Positions 50,725 through 60,392 of a stretch of DNA of 64,000 nucleotides are shown here, piece after piece. Below the pieces are notes generated by a model. The model was not told where the DNA came from, ran no database searches, and saw only the letters and a program-made list of their open reading frames with translations. The translations under genes and the position numbers were made by a program. The stretch comes from Medakamo hakoo (lineage: Eukaryota > Chlorophyta > Trebouxiophyceae > Coccomyxaceae): assembly GCA_026636295.1 (NCBI GenBank), contig CP089450.1, forward strand, positions 1,178,001-1,242,000, in the 5' to 3' direction. How positions within the stretch are numbered: the first letter of the stretch is position 1; each line of letters starts with the position of its first letter.

Positions 50725-52266
50725 ATGGCCCCGCGCCCGCCCCGCCGGCGGCACGACTTGCGCGCGCTCGCCCGCGTCGGCGCCGCGGCGGCCGCGGCCC
50801 TGGCCGCCTTACAGCTCGTCCGCGTGGCTGTGCGGTCGCCGCAGGCGGTGGCGGCCGCCGCCCGGGCGGGCGGCCTGGCTGGTGCTGTGCCACTCGTTGA
50901 GCGCCTGGTGGTGCCGGACCTGTACGCGGCGCTGGAGGGCGTGCTGCGGGAAGGCGTCAAGCCGGCCGCCAAGGGCAAAAGCGACGGCGTCGCCGTGACA
51001 GTCTTAGACTGTGGCGACGGCCGGTGGGCGGACGTGTGGCCGGGCGCAGCGACGGGGCTGCCGGTGGACAGCATTGTTTGTGTGGATTTTTCGGGCGCGC
51101 CCGACGCCGGAGATGGCGTGGACGGCGACGCCGCCACAAAGCAGCAACCGCCCAGCGTGCCCTGGTTACACGCCGGGTCGGTCACTCACGTCCAGCACTC
51201 GCCGCGCGGCGGGTCGGGCTCGAGTGCTGGTGGTGGCAAAGATGCGGACGGGGACGCTGCCGCGCCTGGTGGCCGCAAGGCGGCTGGGGGTGGGCCGACA
51301 CCGCGCCCCGCCCCGCCAACACCTCCACCACGCACCATCCTGGCCCTCGTCCACCCGGACGGCCAGAACGTGCCCGCGCGGTACGTGCCCTTTGTCGCGT
51401 CGGCCATGGCGCTGGCCGGCACGCGCCTGCTCCTGGTGGATGGCGGCAACACGCCCGCGCCCGGGGATGAGGGCGCCCGCCCGCCCAAGAAACCGCGCGC
51501 GCCCGGCTTTCAGGTGCTGGAAGCGGGCGGCGGCGGCGGTGGTGGCGCCGGCTCCCGGTCCCCCTCCCCGCGCCACCGGTTCTACCAGCTGGCCCTGAAC
51601 ACGGTGCAGCCCACGTTCTCCATGGTGTACGAGACCCGGCTGTGGGGCAGCGATGGCGGCGGGTCGGGGACGGGGTCGTCCCTGGCAGCGACGGCCAGCT
51701 TGCGCGCGTCCCTGGCCGACGTCATCGCCAAATACAAAGTCAAATCTTTCTTGGACTCGTCCTGTGGCAGCATGCACTGGATGCCCCTGGTCGCGCGGGC
51801 CGCGCATGACGCCGACCCGGAGTTTCGGTACACGGGCACGGACGCAGTCTGCTCCCTGGTCGAATCCCACCACAGCACGTTTGCCAATGAGAGCGCGTGG
51901 ATGGATTTCGCGTGCGTGGACGCCAGCCACGAACCGCTGCCGTCCGGGTATGACCTGGTCTTCAGCCGCGACTCCCTGCAACACCTGCCCATCGCGTCCG
52001 CGTACAAGTTTTTACACAACGTCCGCGCGTCAGGGGCGAAGTATTTATTGGTCGGCAGCTACCTCACGGGTGGGCAGCGTGTGACGGGCGGCCGCAACAC
52101 GGACATCAATGTGGGCGACGTCTACGACATCGACCTGCTGCAACCACCCTTCAATGTCCGCCCGCCACCGCTGGAGATCATCAAGGAAGACAACCCGGAG
52201 AAGAAATTCATGCTGTTGCTGGATGTCGGGCGGCTGGCCTGGGATGAGGACCTGGCGCTGGCATGA
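50725..52266 (+). CDS. Membrane-anchored SAM-dependent methyltransferase-like protein
   Basis: Intronless 513-residue protein. Residues ~11-33 (after Arg-rich MAPRPPRRRHDLR) form a signal anchor, suggesting a type II Golgi/ER membrane protein. The C-terminal ~190 residues form a class I methyltransferase: KVKSFLDSSCGSMHWMPLV near residue 340 is a motif I variant (hhDxxCGxxxW), EFRYTGTDAV follows with the acidic residue of motif II, and YDLVFSRDSLQHLP near 410 is motif IV. It ends with the CxxxxLL-type DIDLLQPPFN and ending KKFMLLLDVGRLAWDED. The first half has no recognised domain apart from RTILALVHPDGQNV. Substrate unknown; next to DUF5672 and other sugar-transfer-like genes a glycan or lipid methyl acceptor is a reasonable guess. 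Confidence 0.72.
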   Translation: MAPRPPRRRHDLRALARVGAAAAAALAALQLVRVAVRSPQAVAAAARAGGLAGAVPLVERLVVPDLYAALEGVLREGVKPAAKGKSDGVAVTVLDCGDGRWADVWPGAATGLPVDSIVCVDFSGAPDAGDGVDGDAATKQQPPSVPWLHAGSVTHVQHSPRGGSGSSAGGGKDADGDAAAPGGRKAAGGGPTPRPAPPTPPPRTILALVHPDGQNVPARYVPFVASAMALAGTRLLLVDGGNTPAPGDEGARPPKKPRAPGFQVLEAGGGGGGGAGSRSPSPRHRFYQLALNTVQPTFSMVYETRLWGSDGGGSGTGSSLAATASLRASLADVIAKYKVKSFLDSSCGSMHWMPLVARAAHDADPEFRYTGTDAVCSLVESHHSTFANESAWMDFACVDASHEPLPSGYDLVFSRDSLQHLPIASAYKFLHNVRASGAKYLLVGSYLTGGQRVTGGRNTDINVGDVYDIDLLQPPFNVRPPPLEIIKEDNPEKKFMLLLDVGRLAWDEDLALA

Positions 52267-52576
52267 GGAGGTGTGGCCTGTGTGTGGGGGGTTGGGTTGG
52301 TGATGAACGGCGTGGGTGTGGGCGTGAGTAGAGCCATTTTCGACGCCTTTTTTCTTTTGACGGGTGCGTGCGGGTGTGCAGGCAGACTGTGGTTCGCTGC
52401 GCCCGCGTGGCGGCTGCATGCCGTCCGGACCATGATGGCAGGGGTTTGTCAGCCTGTTTTTTTTATTTCGCACCATGTCTCACCCCACCATCTCATTGAA
52501 ACAATCATCAAAAAGAGAGGCAGAGAGGCAGAGAGGCGGTTGGTGGCCGCGCGCGCCCGGGCCCAGTCGCCCCGCC
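52267..52576. other. Interval between methyltransferase and DUF5672 genes
   Basis: 310 bp, same-strand genes. It contains GAGAGGCAGAGAGGC repeats at 52515-52539, of which the 13-mer GGCAGAGAGGCGG also occurs twice at 50150-50176. No gene seen. Confidence 0.5.
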
Positions 52577-53680
52577 ATGGGTCCAGCAGCCGCACACGTC
52601 CTGGCCCTGCTGTGCCTGTGCTTCACCGCCGCGGCCGCGCGTGCCAACATCACCACCACCACCATCCGGTCGCGCCATGCGGCCGCGGCCCGCTCGCAGC
52701 CCGCGCGCCACGAGGGAGCTGCCGTCGTCATGACAGCGGACGCGGCGGCTGCCGTGGCGCCTGCTGCCGAGGCTGAGCACGTGGCGTCAAGCACAGACCA
52801 AGGCGGCACCGCCACCAGCACGGCTGCCATCGCGGCGGCGGCCGCGGACGCTGCGTCGGCCGCGGCGTCGGCCGCTGCCGCGGACGCCATCGCCAGTGCG
52901 ACGGCTGCCACCCACATATCCTCCATTCCCTGGTCCCGCTTCAGGGCCGTGACCGTTGTGCATGAACCCTGTTCCACGCTGAGTTTCACGCTGACGAATT
53001 TTGCGGGCAACCTGGGCCCGGACTGGCCCATTCTTGTCATGTACACGCCTCGGGCCAAGGATGCGGTCCTGGACAACAAGGCCGTGCGCTACCTGTCCCG
53101 GTACGGCAGCCTGCACACCCTCCCCCTGTCCGCCCTGTCCATCCCGGACCTGGACGAGCTGACGACCGTGTCCAAGTACTCGCTCCTCCTGGCCCGCCCC
53201 GAGTTCTGGCAGGCCGTCCACGCTGACAAAGCGCTCGTCTTCCAGGTCGACAGCGTGCTGTGTGCCGCTTCACCCTGGACCATTGACGATTTCCTCGCCT
53301 ACGACTACATCGGCGCGCCCTGGGTGCACGCGGACCACATTGTGGGCAATGGCGGCTTGTCGTTACGCTCCGTGGACAAGATGCTGTACATCACCCGGCA
53401 CTCGACTCGTCACCCGCACCCGGAGGATGTCTACTTTGTGGAGGGCCTGGCCGCCATGGCGCAAGACGATGTCAACACCGTCGTACGGGCGCCCAGGGCC
53501 GTGGCCGAACGCTTTGCGTTTGAGATGGACAGCCCGCCGGACGCTGTGCCGTTTGGCGTGCACCGCAGCGTCATCGTGCCCGCGGATACGAAAGCGGCCA
53601 TCATTGCGGGCTGCCCTGAAGCGGCCGTGGGCGTGTGGGCGTCCTGTGGGCGGGGTGGTGGCACCCCCGCCGGGGGGTGA
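52577..53680 (+). CDS. DUF5672-family glycosyltransferase-like secretory protein
   Basis: Intronless 367-residue protein. The chosen ATG at 52577 starts a signal peptide or anchor (MGPAAAHVLALLCLCFTAAAARA). After an Ala-rich linker (to about residue 110) comes a DUF5672 domain: FRAVTVVHEPCSTLSFTL, NLGPDWPILVMYTP, FWQAVHADKALVFQVDSVLC near residue 220, DFLAYDYIGAPW, GNGGLSLRSVDKML, HPHPEDVYFVEGLA and FAFEMDSPPDAVPFGVHRS. DUF5672 proteins are regarded as likely GT-A-type glycosyltransferases; the Q-V-D-S segment sits where the metal-binding DxD would be and GNGGLSLR is a common GT-A feature. The donor and acceptor are unknown. Confidence 0.8.
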   Translation: MGPAAAHVLALLCLCFTAAAARANITTTTIRSRHAAAARSQPARHEGAAVVMTADAAAAVAPAAEAEHVASSTDQGGTATSTAAIAAAAADAASAAASAAAADAIASATAATHISSIPWSRFRAVTVVHEPCSTLSFTLTNFAGNLGPDWPILVMYTPRAKDAVLDNKAVRYLSRYGSLHTLPLSALSIPDLDELTTVSKYSLLLARPEFWQAVHADKALVFQVDSVLCAASPWTIDDFLAYDYIGAPWVHADHIVGNGGLSLRSVDKMLYITRHSTRHPHPEDVYFVEGLAAMAQDDVNTVVRAPRAVAERFAFEMDSPPDAVPFGVHRSVIVPADTKAAIIAGCPEAAVGVWASCGRGGGTPAGG

Positions 53681-53975
53681 GGATGGGGTGGGGAGAGGTG
53701 GGGCGTGGTATTGTTGATGGCGCGAGTAGAACGAGAGGCTTCCTCTTCCGCATGTGTTTGGCTTCAAAAAAAGGCCAGCATGGAGAGATCTCACCCCCAA
53801 GGCAATGAAGAAGAAGGAAGAAGGAAGAAAACAGCAATGCCCCCCCATCTACAAAAAACACACGCCCCGCCCATCCCGACTCACGCCCCACCCCCACTCT
53901 CGCCGCTGCCTGCATGACTCACGAAAGAAAGACAGAAAAAGGGAAACAAACAAAGAGAAAAAAAAACAATCCTGT
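53681..53975. other. Interval between convergent DUF5672 and B3 genes
   Basis: 295 bp, A-rich in its second half (53810-53970, GAAAGAAAGAC-type and AAAAAAA runs). No gene seen. Confidence 0.5.
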
Positions 53976-54997
53976 CTACCTCAGCATGCCGCGCACGACT
54001 TGGACCCGCATGACCAGGGCGTCTGCGCTCTCGTCTTCCGCCTGCCGCCAGAAGTGGACGGCGTCGCCAGCTGTGAGGGCGTGGTGCTGGTTGAATGGGG
54101 TTGGTGTGGGGTGGGGTGGGGTGGGGTGGGGTGGGGTGGGGTGGGGTGGGGTGGGGTGGGGTGGGGTGGGGTGGGGTGGGGTGGGGTGGGGTGGGGTGGG
54201 GTGGGGTGGGGTGGGGTGGGGTGGGGTGGGGTGGGGTGGGGTGGGGTGGGGGGCGTGTCAGCAAAAACAAGCGTGTGCACACCCGACCCCGACACCCCGT
54301 CCGTCATGAAACACGATCGCGGGTGACTCGTCTCGCCGCCCCCGCCCTCCAGATATTGACTCACCGACGAAAACGGACGCCATCCATCTGTCAAGCGACG
54401 GTGAAACTGTTTCCCCGTCACGTACGTCCGAAACAGGACGGGCCACGTCCGCCCATCTTGATCGATCAATGTGACTCGGGATGCAAAGACGGGCCTGCCG
54501 CCGTGGTTTACACGGACAGGCATCTTCTTCCGCCCTGGCCGCTCAATTTGGTAGGCCATGATGTCCGGAATCAGGGCTTCCGCCATCTCGCGCGGGATGT
54601 GCAAGAACCGCATGTCGGTCGCGGACGAGATCTGGCGGCGATACCGCTGGTTGCACGCGTACAGGCCGCCGTTGGTCGCCGTGGACGTCGACGCCGTCTT
54701 CTTACTGTGCGGGCTGCCGCCGGCCCCGCCCGCCACCGTGCCGGGCGTCGTCCACAGCTGCTGGTGGTGGTGGTACACGGCCGGCGCCGCGCGGTGTTGG
54801 ACCAGGTGGCGCTGTTCCTGGTCGTCCGCCGCGGCCGCCACGGTCAGCAGGGCGGCCAGCATGAACCAGGGGTCGGCGGTGGTGGTCGAGCTGTTTGGAG
54901 CCGGCTTGTCGATGAGTGGGGTGGGCGGACGCAAGGTTGTCATGGCGGCGCCAGCAGCCTTCGACCCGGCCGCAGGCGCAGGACCGACCTCCGCCAT
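53976..54997 (-). CDS. B3 DNA-binding domain protein (first of two)
   Basis: Two exons, 54997-54365 and 54086-53976, phase 0, 247 residues. The B3 domain, a plant-lineage DNA-binding fold, occupies about residues 118-247: RFLHIPREMAEALIPD, FASRVTLIDQDGRTWPVLFR, GKQFHRRLTDGWRPFSS|HHALTAGDAVHFWRQ and the last strand LVMRVQVVRG. The reading GWRPF...LTAGDAVHFW corresponds to the family's GWxxFxxxxxLxxGDxVxF. I chose the acceptor before HHALTAGD because it alone keeps phase and completes the fold. The intron holds about 29 copies of TGGGG (CCCCA on the coding strand). The N-terminal ~115 residues are Thr/Ala/His-rich and unconserved. Codon third positions include more A/T than in the left arm. Confidence 0.75.
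54107..54251. repeat. Pentanucleotide repeat, about 29 copies of TGGGG
   Basis: Nearly uninterrupted TGGGG array within the B3 gene intron. The G-rich strand is the plus strand, so the pre-mRNA of the minus-strand B3 gene would carry the C-rich version. G-quadruplex formation in the DNA is expected from sequence. Confidence 0.95.
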
Positions 54998-55786
54998 TAT
55001 TTTTTTTGTGTGTGTGTGTGCCAGGGACACAGGTGTTGTGAGAAAAGGAGGCGGCACGAAACAAAGGCGCCACTGGCGGCGGCGTGTCCCGAGAGGGGCG
55101 GCGCGTGTGTCGAGGGGTGGGATTTGCTGAAATGAAAGAGGGGAGCGCGTTTTTTTTTGCTGGTGGCTGCTGCATTTTTTCTTCCTGTGCATTCCCCCAC
55201 CCTCTGGTTCATTGGAATGCAGTGCCTGCATCACCCAGTGCCTGCATCACCCAGGCGCAACCAAGCAGCCGAGCTCCCGGGCGTGTTGGGACCGGTCGGT
55301 GGCTGGGCCGTTTGGTGTCCTACCCCCATTGTTGCTGGTGTCTCCGCCAGCCAGCCCCGGCCGTCACGTCCTGTGTGCACTTCCTCACAATAGCCTGGGG
55401 CCTCGCGTACATGGACCAGTTGCTTGTAAAAGATAAAAGATGGCGGGCACGGACAATGTCATAAGCAAAAGCATCCACCTGCATCGTGACTGCCGTGCCA
55501 TCGTCATCCTCCAGTCGCTGCCACACTCATAAAAAAAAAACGCACACACACGCGTGCGCGCTCTCCCCCCCTCTCTCTGTCACTCACTCTCACTCTCTCC
55601 ATACGTTCGTCCCCCCTCTCTGTACGGTTGGCCCTGCGGCACGGGCCGATGGGCCTGCGCGCCCTGCCTCTGTTCTCCCACACGGACGCCTGATTGAGTG
55701 GCGGCGTCTCTGTCTTCCTCTGCCTCTTGCTCGGTGGACGCCCGTGCAAACCTAAAAGCCACACTCAAAGATCTGATTTCGCTGCA
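54998..55786. other. 789-bp divergent interval between the B3 gene and the 1327-residue protein gene
   Basis: Lower GC than most of the window. It contains a direct duplication of TGCCTGCATCACCCAG (about 55223-55254), T-runs and, on the minus strand, an open frame of 68 codons (55526-55320) with ordinary-looking composition but no recognised similarity. Promoters of both flanking genes must lie here. Confidence 0.5.
55320..55526 (-). other. Small open reading frame, coding status unknown
   Basis: 68 codons starting with GTG (no ATG at its beginning) encode a non-repetitive sequence with WQRLEDDDGTAV, DAFAYDIVRARHLL and SNWSMYARPQ. It is less biased in composition than most spurious frames of this GC-rich window. 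It could be an unrecognised exon (for example a 5' exon of the B3 gene or a gene remnant) or chance. Confidence 0.2.
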
Positions 55787-58700
55787 ATGGAAGGGTGGCG
55801 GCGACCGCGCGGCCGCATCTGCGGCGGCAGCGCTGGCAGGACACGGCCGTGTCTGTCGCCTGCATCCTTGCTGTGGGCGACCCTGCTCATCCTGATGCCC
55901 CTCATTGCTTGCCGTGGCGCAGTCGCGGTTGCTGACGTGCGCAAGGATGTCCACCGCCAGGCCGGCGCGGTTGCTGACGTGCACAGCGGCCACCACCGTG
56001 ACCATGGTAAGCGTCACCACCCGCCCGGGCCTGCGGATCCACCAGCCTCGGCACACGCCCGCACCGCCACCTCCACCGCGCACTCCTCCCGCCCGCGCAC
56101 GCTGCTGTGGATTCCCGTGCACGTTTCCGAACCCACATCCAACCTGGAAGCCATGGCAGCGTGCATGTTCACGCGTCACGCGCCCAGTTTGACCGGCGAA
56201 ACGTTCGACATCCTTATCACCCTGGCCGGCAACGTCTCCGACGGCCGGGAAGCCGACCTGGCCCGGGTCGTGCGCCAGGCGACGGCGCACATCACGCCCT
56301 CCCGCCCTACCGTCCGGGTGGAACACGTCCACGTCGACAAGGATTCCTACGACAAAGACCACAGCAAAGCCCGGCGGTCGTCGTACGCGGGGCCCAACAC
56401 CGTGTTTTACTCGGTCATGGCGGGCAGTGGTGGGGGCGAAGGCGCGGACGAAGGTGCACCTCGTCATGACGGCCTCCCACCACCGGACGACGAAGACACC
56501 GTCACCGACGGCACCAGCAGCGTCTTTGTCCCCGGGCGGCGCAGCGCGGCCGACGCGTTCTTGCCGGCCGCGCCCAATGCGACCGCCCTGCACACCCGCC
56601 ACATTGCGCCCTACACCTACGTCCAAGTCCTGGAAACGGATTGCTGTGCCGTGGCCGGCGGGTGGCTGGACGTGCTGTTGGCGCCCATGCTGGCCAAGCC
56701 GGACATTCTCATGTCCGGGTCGCGCACGCGGGCGTCCTGCTACAGTTCCGGCGATGCGTCTGGCTGCAAAACACGCGTGGCCGCCCACTTGCGCTTGCAC
56801 ATCAACGGCAACGCCATGTACCGGGTGGGCCCGGCCTTGCGGTCCGTCATCCGGGAAGCCCGGGACGAAATGCTGGACGTCGCGCCCTTTGACCTGGCCA
56901 TGTACTTTGTGCGGCGGGGCAACCAGTCGCACGTCCACGACAACCGACGCATGTACAGCGTGGGCGCACCCGTGGATGCGGAGCACTGGGATGATGCCGC
57001 GTACTATGGGGTGGACGAGGAGGTTGTGTGGGTGCACGCACCCAGGCGGCTGCGCCAGGATGGAGTGGCGTCGGTCGTGCACCGGGCGGATGCCGAGTTC
57101 CCGGCCGTGGCGGTGGTGGTGGCACCGGGTGGTGGTGATGACGGGCCTGGACGCGGCGACAGCGCTCCAGGCTCGCCCTCGCCCTCGCCCTCGTCTTCCG
57201 TCGCCGTGCCCCTCTTGCACAACTGCCACAAGTCGCTGGTGGCCACCCAGTCCGGCCGCAACCTGGTGTACGTCGCCCTGACCTGGCCCGCCTTTGTGGA
57301 AGCGTCCCGGGTGGCGCCCTTCCATGTTGTGCTGGCCAATGGGACGGGTGGGCGGGGCGGCGCTGTGAGGGAGCTGTGGGTGGACCCCGCCACCCTGGCC
57401 GCCCGGGCCCTGTCCACGCTCGCCGCCCTGTCCCGGGCAGGCTTGCACACGCTCGTCATCGGCAGCGACGCGGCCATGGTCCGGCCAGATGTCCTGGTGG
57501 ACCTGGCGGTGCTGGAGCGGGCGAGGGAGGCCACCGGCGGTGTCGCCGACAGGGCCGGCCGGCCAACGCTGCGCCTGTTGCAGTCGCCCGGTGGGGCGGC
57601 GCCCCTGGCGACGCACCTACCTGCGCCGTCTACCGCCCGCCCTGTTTTAAACGTGGGCATGATGCAAGTGCCGGCGGGTGATGCGGCCGCGGCGTTCCTA
57701 GAGCACTGGGCGGAGCAGCGGGCCAAGGAAGGCAACACCGCTGGTTCTTCTGCCTGGTCGCGCGCGTCCACCCTCGTCGCCGCCCCCTCCACTTGCAAAG
57801 TCCGGCGGTGGACCGACTGCGGGTGGCGGGGCGAAAATTTGACGGTGGACTGGCTGCCGGCCGAAGCGTACGCCGCGGGAGCCAGCTACTGGGGCCCGCT
57901 GTGGACTACCGCCGCGCGGAAGCAGGCGGCCTTTGTCGTCGCGGCTGGGATTGGTGGTGGGGCCGGCACGGCACCTCCGGAATTCCGGCTGCGCCAGGCC
58001 GGGCTGTGGCATGGAAGCCCGGCGCCTGCGTGCGCCAACTACTCGGCTGTGGCCCGGCTGCCCGTCCCACTCGGCCGGGACGTGGTCAGCGTGCACCGCG
58101 CCCTGGCTCGGCACGCCGCGTTTTTAGAGCAGGTGGCCAGGCGCCGCATTGCGTGTGCCATCCTGCCCGGGTTCAGGCTGGCTTCCACCGGTAATGTCGT
58201 TCCGTACGACGCCGTGCTGCGGGCCGATGTCGTGGGCGCCCTGGCCAGGAGGGGCGACGGTGGTGGCGGTGGTGGTGGTGGTGGAGGTCCTCGCTTCTTT
58301 CCGAGTGCGGCTGCCCTGAACGCGCCGTACGACAGCTTTGTCGACGTGGTGGGTGTGGCGGGCGGGCGCCGGCGGCAGCGCCGCAGGCGGAGGACCGGTA
58401 GCGTTGCCGGCCACAGCGCCGCCGCGCCTGCTGCGTCCGCGTCAGGCAAGGCGGCGGCACCGGCGTCAAAGGCAGCAGCGCCTCCACACAGGTCGCTGCT
58501 GGCAGTGGCGGCGGCTGGGTCCCGGCCGCCGTCGCCTGCTCGACAGAGCACCTCGAACACCACCACCGCCGGCGCCTGCGCTGTGTTTGGGCTGCACCAC
58601 ACATCCTGCTTCGCGCCAGACGTGGCGGCCGCCATCGTCGCGGCTGCGGCTGGGTTGCCGCCACGGTTTTGGTGCGTGGCCGACCCTGGGCGCAGCCCGG

Positions 58701-59770
58701 CTGAGGCTGCGGTCCTGGCGCTGGAAGGGCGGCTGCACAAAGTGGACGCCGTGGTGCGGCAGGTGGTGGGTGATGGCAGTGATGCCACGCCAATCCTACT
58801 CACTGGCCCGGCCTGGCGCGCCACCGCCGCTGCACGGACAGCAGGCGACACAACCGCGCACATCCTTACCCTGGCCGACCTGCCAGGTTTGCCCTCATCC
58901 GACCCGGTCGCCGCACTGGTCCGGCCGGACACGCCCGTGTCGCCAACTTCGGCTGGCGGATCACCATTCGCCGACATCATCGAGTACGCCCTGTGCCAGT
59001 CATCCGCAGGCGTGCGCTTCCTGCCAGCCACCGGCGTGCCAGGCTTGCTCCTACCCCACAACACGCCGCCCTCCACCCTGTTACCCCGCCTGGCCGCCCG
59101 CATTCCGCCCAGCCTGTTGCACGAAGACCTGGACGCTCTGGACGCCTGGCTGGCCCGGCCCGACCGGCCTGGCCTGGGCGGGCGGTGGGTGCGGACACGG
59201 TGGGCGCGGCAGGCGAATGGCACGTCACCCCAAGGACTCAGCCCCGCCCAGGGCGCGGATATGGTCACCGCCACGGTCCGGGACATCCACGCCTTGGGCG
59301 CGCCCCTGGGCTGTGTACCCGGCCTGCCCCAGGCCAGCCCGTGCACCACCACGGTTCACTGCCAGCCCACCGCCTGGTCGACCGCTTTTGGCCCGGCCGT
59401 CCTGCGCGAAATGTACGCCTCCACGCACAGCCAGCTGTTGCCGCCTGCCGCGGCTGTGCTCATGCTGCCCGATGCGGCAGCCCTGGACGTGTTCCGCGGG
59501 GATGGGTTGCCCCTGGTTGTAGGCGGGCCCGGCTTTCTAGCGTCGGCCGGCCAGGTCGCGGACGAGGTGCGGCATGCCCGGACCGCGGCTGTGGTGCGGC
59601 GCGTCCTGGATGGCAGGGCTGGAGGGAGCGGCCTGCCGGGGTCTCGCCGCCCACACCGCTTCCCACCACCGCCCATGTGGATGGACGGGGCCCTGGAAGC
59701 CGACCGCCTGGCCCGGCTCAGACACTTTGTGGACGAGGGCGGCGTGGTGGTGTTGGACCACGTGATGTGA
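55787..59770 (+). CDS. Large membrane-anchored glycosyltransferase-like protein
   Basis: Intronless 1327-residue protein. An N-terminal signal anchor (SLLWATLLILMPLIAC, residues ~28-43) follows a basic start, typical of Golgi type II enzymes. A duplicated piece, (V)ADVRKDVHRQAGAVADVHSG, lies just after it. Region 1 (about 103-400: LLWIPVHVSE, EAMAACMF, VLETDCCAV, LHINGNAMYR, APFDLAMYFV) has the look of a GT-A glycosyltransferase. Region 2 (about 475-700) resembles nucleotide-diphospho-sugar transferases of the PF03407/GT77 kind: HTLVIGSDAAMVRPDVLVDL, with the acidic residues of a DxD-like site, and LNVGMMQVPAG. The last ~600 residues contain further alpha/beta segments (VPYDAVLRADVVGAL, CAVFGLHHTSCF, LVVGGPGFLASAGQ) that I cannot assign. 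It may hold two or more transferase modules. Start codon chosen at the Met before the anchor. Confidence 0.65.
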   Translation: MEGWRRPRGRICGGSAGRTRPCLSPASLLWATLLILMPLIACRGAVAVADVRKDVHRQAGAVADVHSGHHRDHGKRHHPPGPADPPASAHARTATSTAHSSRPRTLLWIPVHVSEPTSNLEAMAACMFTRHAPSLTGETFDILITLAGNVSDGREADLARVVRQATAHITPSRPTVRVEHVHVDKDSYDKDHSKARRSSYAGPNTVFYSVMAGSGGGEGADEGAPRHDGLPPPDDEDTVTDGTSSVFVPGRRSAADAFLPAAPNATALHTRHIAPYTYVQVLETDCCAVAGGWLDVLLAPMLAKPDILMSGSRTRASCYSSGDASGCKTRVAAHLRLHINGNAMYRVGPALRSVIREARDEMLDVAPFDLAMYFVRRGNQSHVHDNRRMYSVGAPVDAEHWDDAAYYGVDEEVVWVHAPRRLRQDGVASVVHRADAEFPAVAVVVAPGGGDDGPGRGDSAPGSPSPSPSSSVAVPLLHNCHKSLVATQSGRNLVYVALTWPAFVEASRVAPFHVVLANGTGGRGGAVRELWVDPATLAARALSTLAALSRAGLHTLVIGSDAAMVRPDVLVDLAVLERAREATGGVADRAGRPTLRLLQSPGGAAPLATHLPAPSTARPVLNVGMMQVPAGDAAAAFLEHWAEQRAKEGNTAGSSAWSRASTLVAAPSTCKVRRWTDCGWRGENLTVDWLPAEAYAAGASYWGPLWTTAARKQAAFVVAAGIGGGAGTAPPEFRLRQAGLWHGSPAPACANYSAVARLPVPLGRDVVSVHRALARHAAFLEQVARRRIACAILPGFRLASTGNVVPYDAVLRADVVGALARRGDGGGGGGGGGGPRFFPSAAALNAPYDSFVDVVGVAGGRRRQRRRRRTGSVAGHSAAAPAASASGKAAAPASKAAAPPHRSLLAVAAAGSRPPSPARQSTSNTTTAGACAVFGLHHTSCFAPDVAAAIVAAAAGLPPRFWCVADPGRSPAEAAVLALEGRLHKVDAVVRQVVGDGSDATPILLTGPAWRATAAARTAGDTTAHILTLADLPGLPSSDPVAALVRPDTPVSPTSAGGSPFADIIEYALCQSSAGVRFLPATGVPGLLLPHNTPPSTLLPRLAARIPPSLLHEDLDALDAWLARPDRPGLGGRWVRTRWARQANGTSPQGLSPAQGADMVTATVRDIHALGAPLGCVPGLPQASPCTTTVHCQPTAWSTAFGPAVLREMYASTHSQLLPPAAAVLMLPDAAALDVFRGDGLPLVVGGPGFLASAGQVADEVRHARTAAVVRRVLDGRAGGSGLPGSRRPHRFPPPPMWMDGALEADRLARLRHFVDEGGVVVLDHVM

Positions 59771-60392
59771 CAGAGCGGGAGTGGGTGGCAGGCAGCGTGC
59801 CAGCGATCAGACGACGGGAAACCAAATGCCCGTAGCAAAACAAAATGAGACTGATTTTTCTTTTGCCTTGTGTGCGATCTAGACAGGGTGATGGGTGGCG
59901 CGGGCGGAGGGGCGGGAGACGAGGCAAAAGGAGGGACTCAGTGAGCGCCCAGGGCAGGGCCGCAATATTGCTCCAGTTTGGTTGTCACCGTATATTAGTA
60001 CTGCACTCTCTCTCTACATTCTGTCGTGTGACGCTTGAAAACCATGGGTTGATCCAAGGGCCCACGCACAGGCGTCCCCTTCCGGCAACCGCACACAAGA
60101 CACACACAAACACAAATGCACACCACCCCCCGCCCCCTCCCTTCTCTAATGCAGACAAAAAAAACATGGGAGCTCACATGTGCCCTCTCCCGACAACGCG
60201 ACAAGGCGGTGGACGGGAAAACAGGAAAGACAAGCTAAAAGATGAAAAAAATGGAAATGTTTTTGTTTGATGTGAGTGGTGGGGCGCGGTCCGCGTCAAA
60301 AGCAGTGCGCGAGGCAACAGTTGTGCCCGCGCTGGTGGTTGCGGCCGACCACTTTCGCGTGAGCGCCACTCCTCCTCCCCTGTTTCCTTTCA
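59771..60392. other. 622-bp interval between convergent genes
   Basis: 3' sides of the 1327-residue protein gene and the second B3 gene. AT-richer than average, with A-runs around 60155-60255 and CACACA-rich DNA near 60090-60125. No gene, hairpin or repeat array recognised. Confidence 0.5.

Noticed and set aside
52475-52576. Upstream in-frame ATG extending the DUF5672 protein by 34 residues
   Set aside because: The extension is repeat-derived (GGCAGAGA) and hydrophilic, and would bury the obvious signal peptide that starts at 52577.
54107-54251. TGGGG array as a telomeric or interstitial telomere repeat
   Set aside because: Green algae use TTTAGGG or TTTTAGGG types; the unit and the position inside an intron do not fit a telomere.
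54095-54309. Open frames of repeated Gly-Val-Gly-Trp or Pro-His units
   Set aside because: Direct translation of the TGGGG array; no start context or flanking domain.
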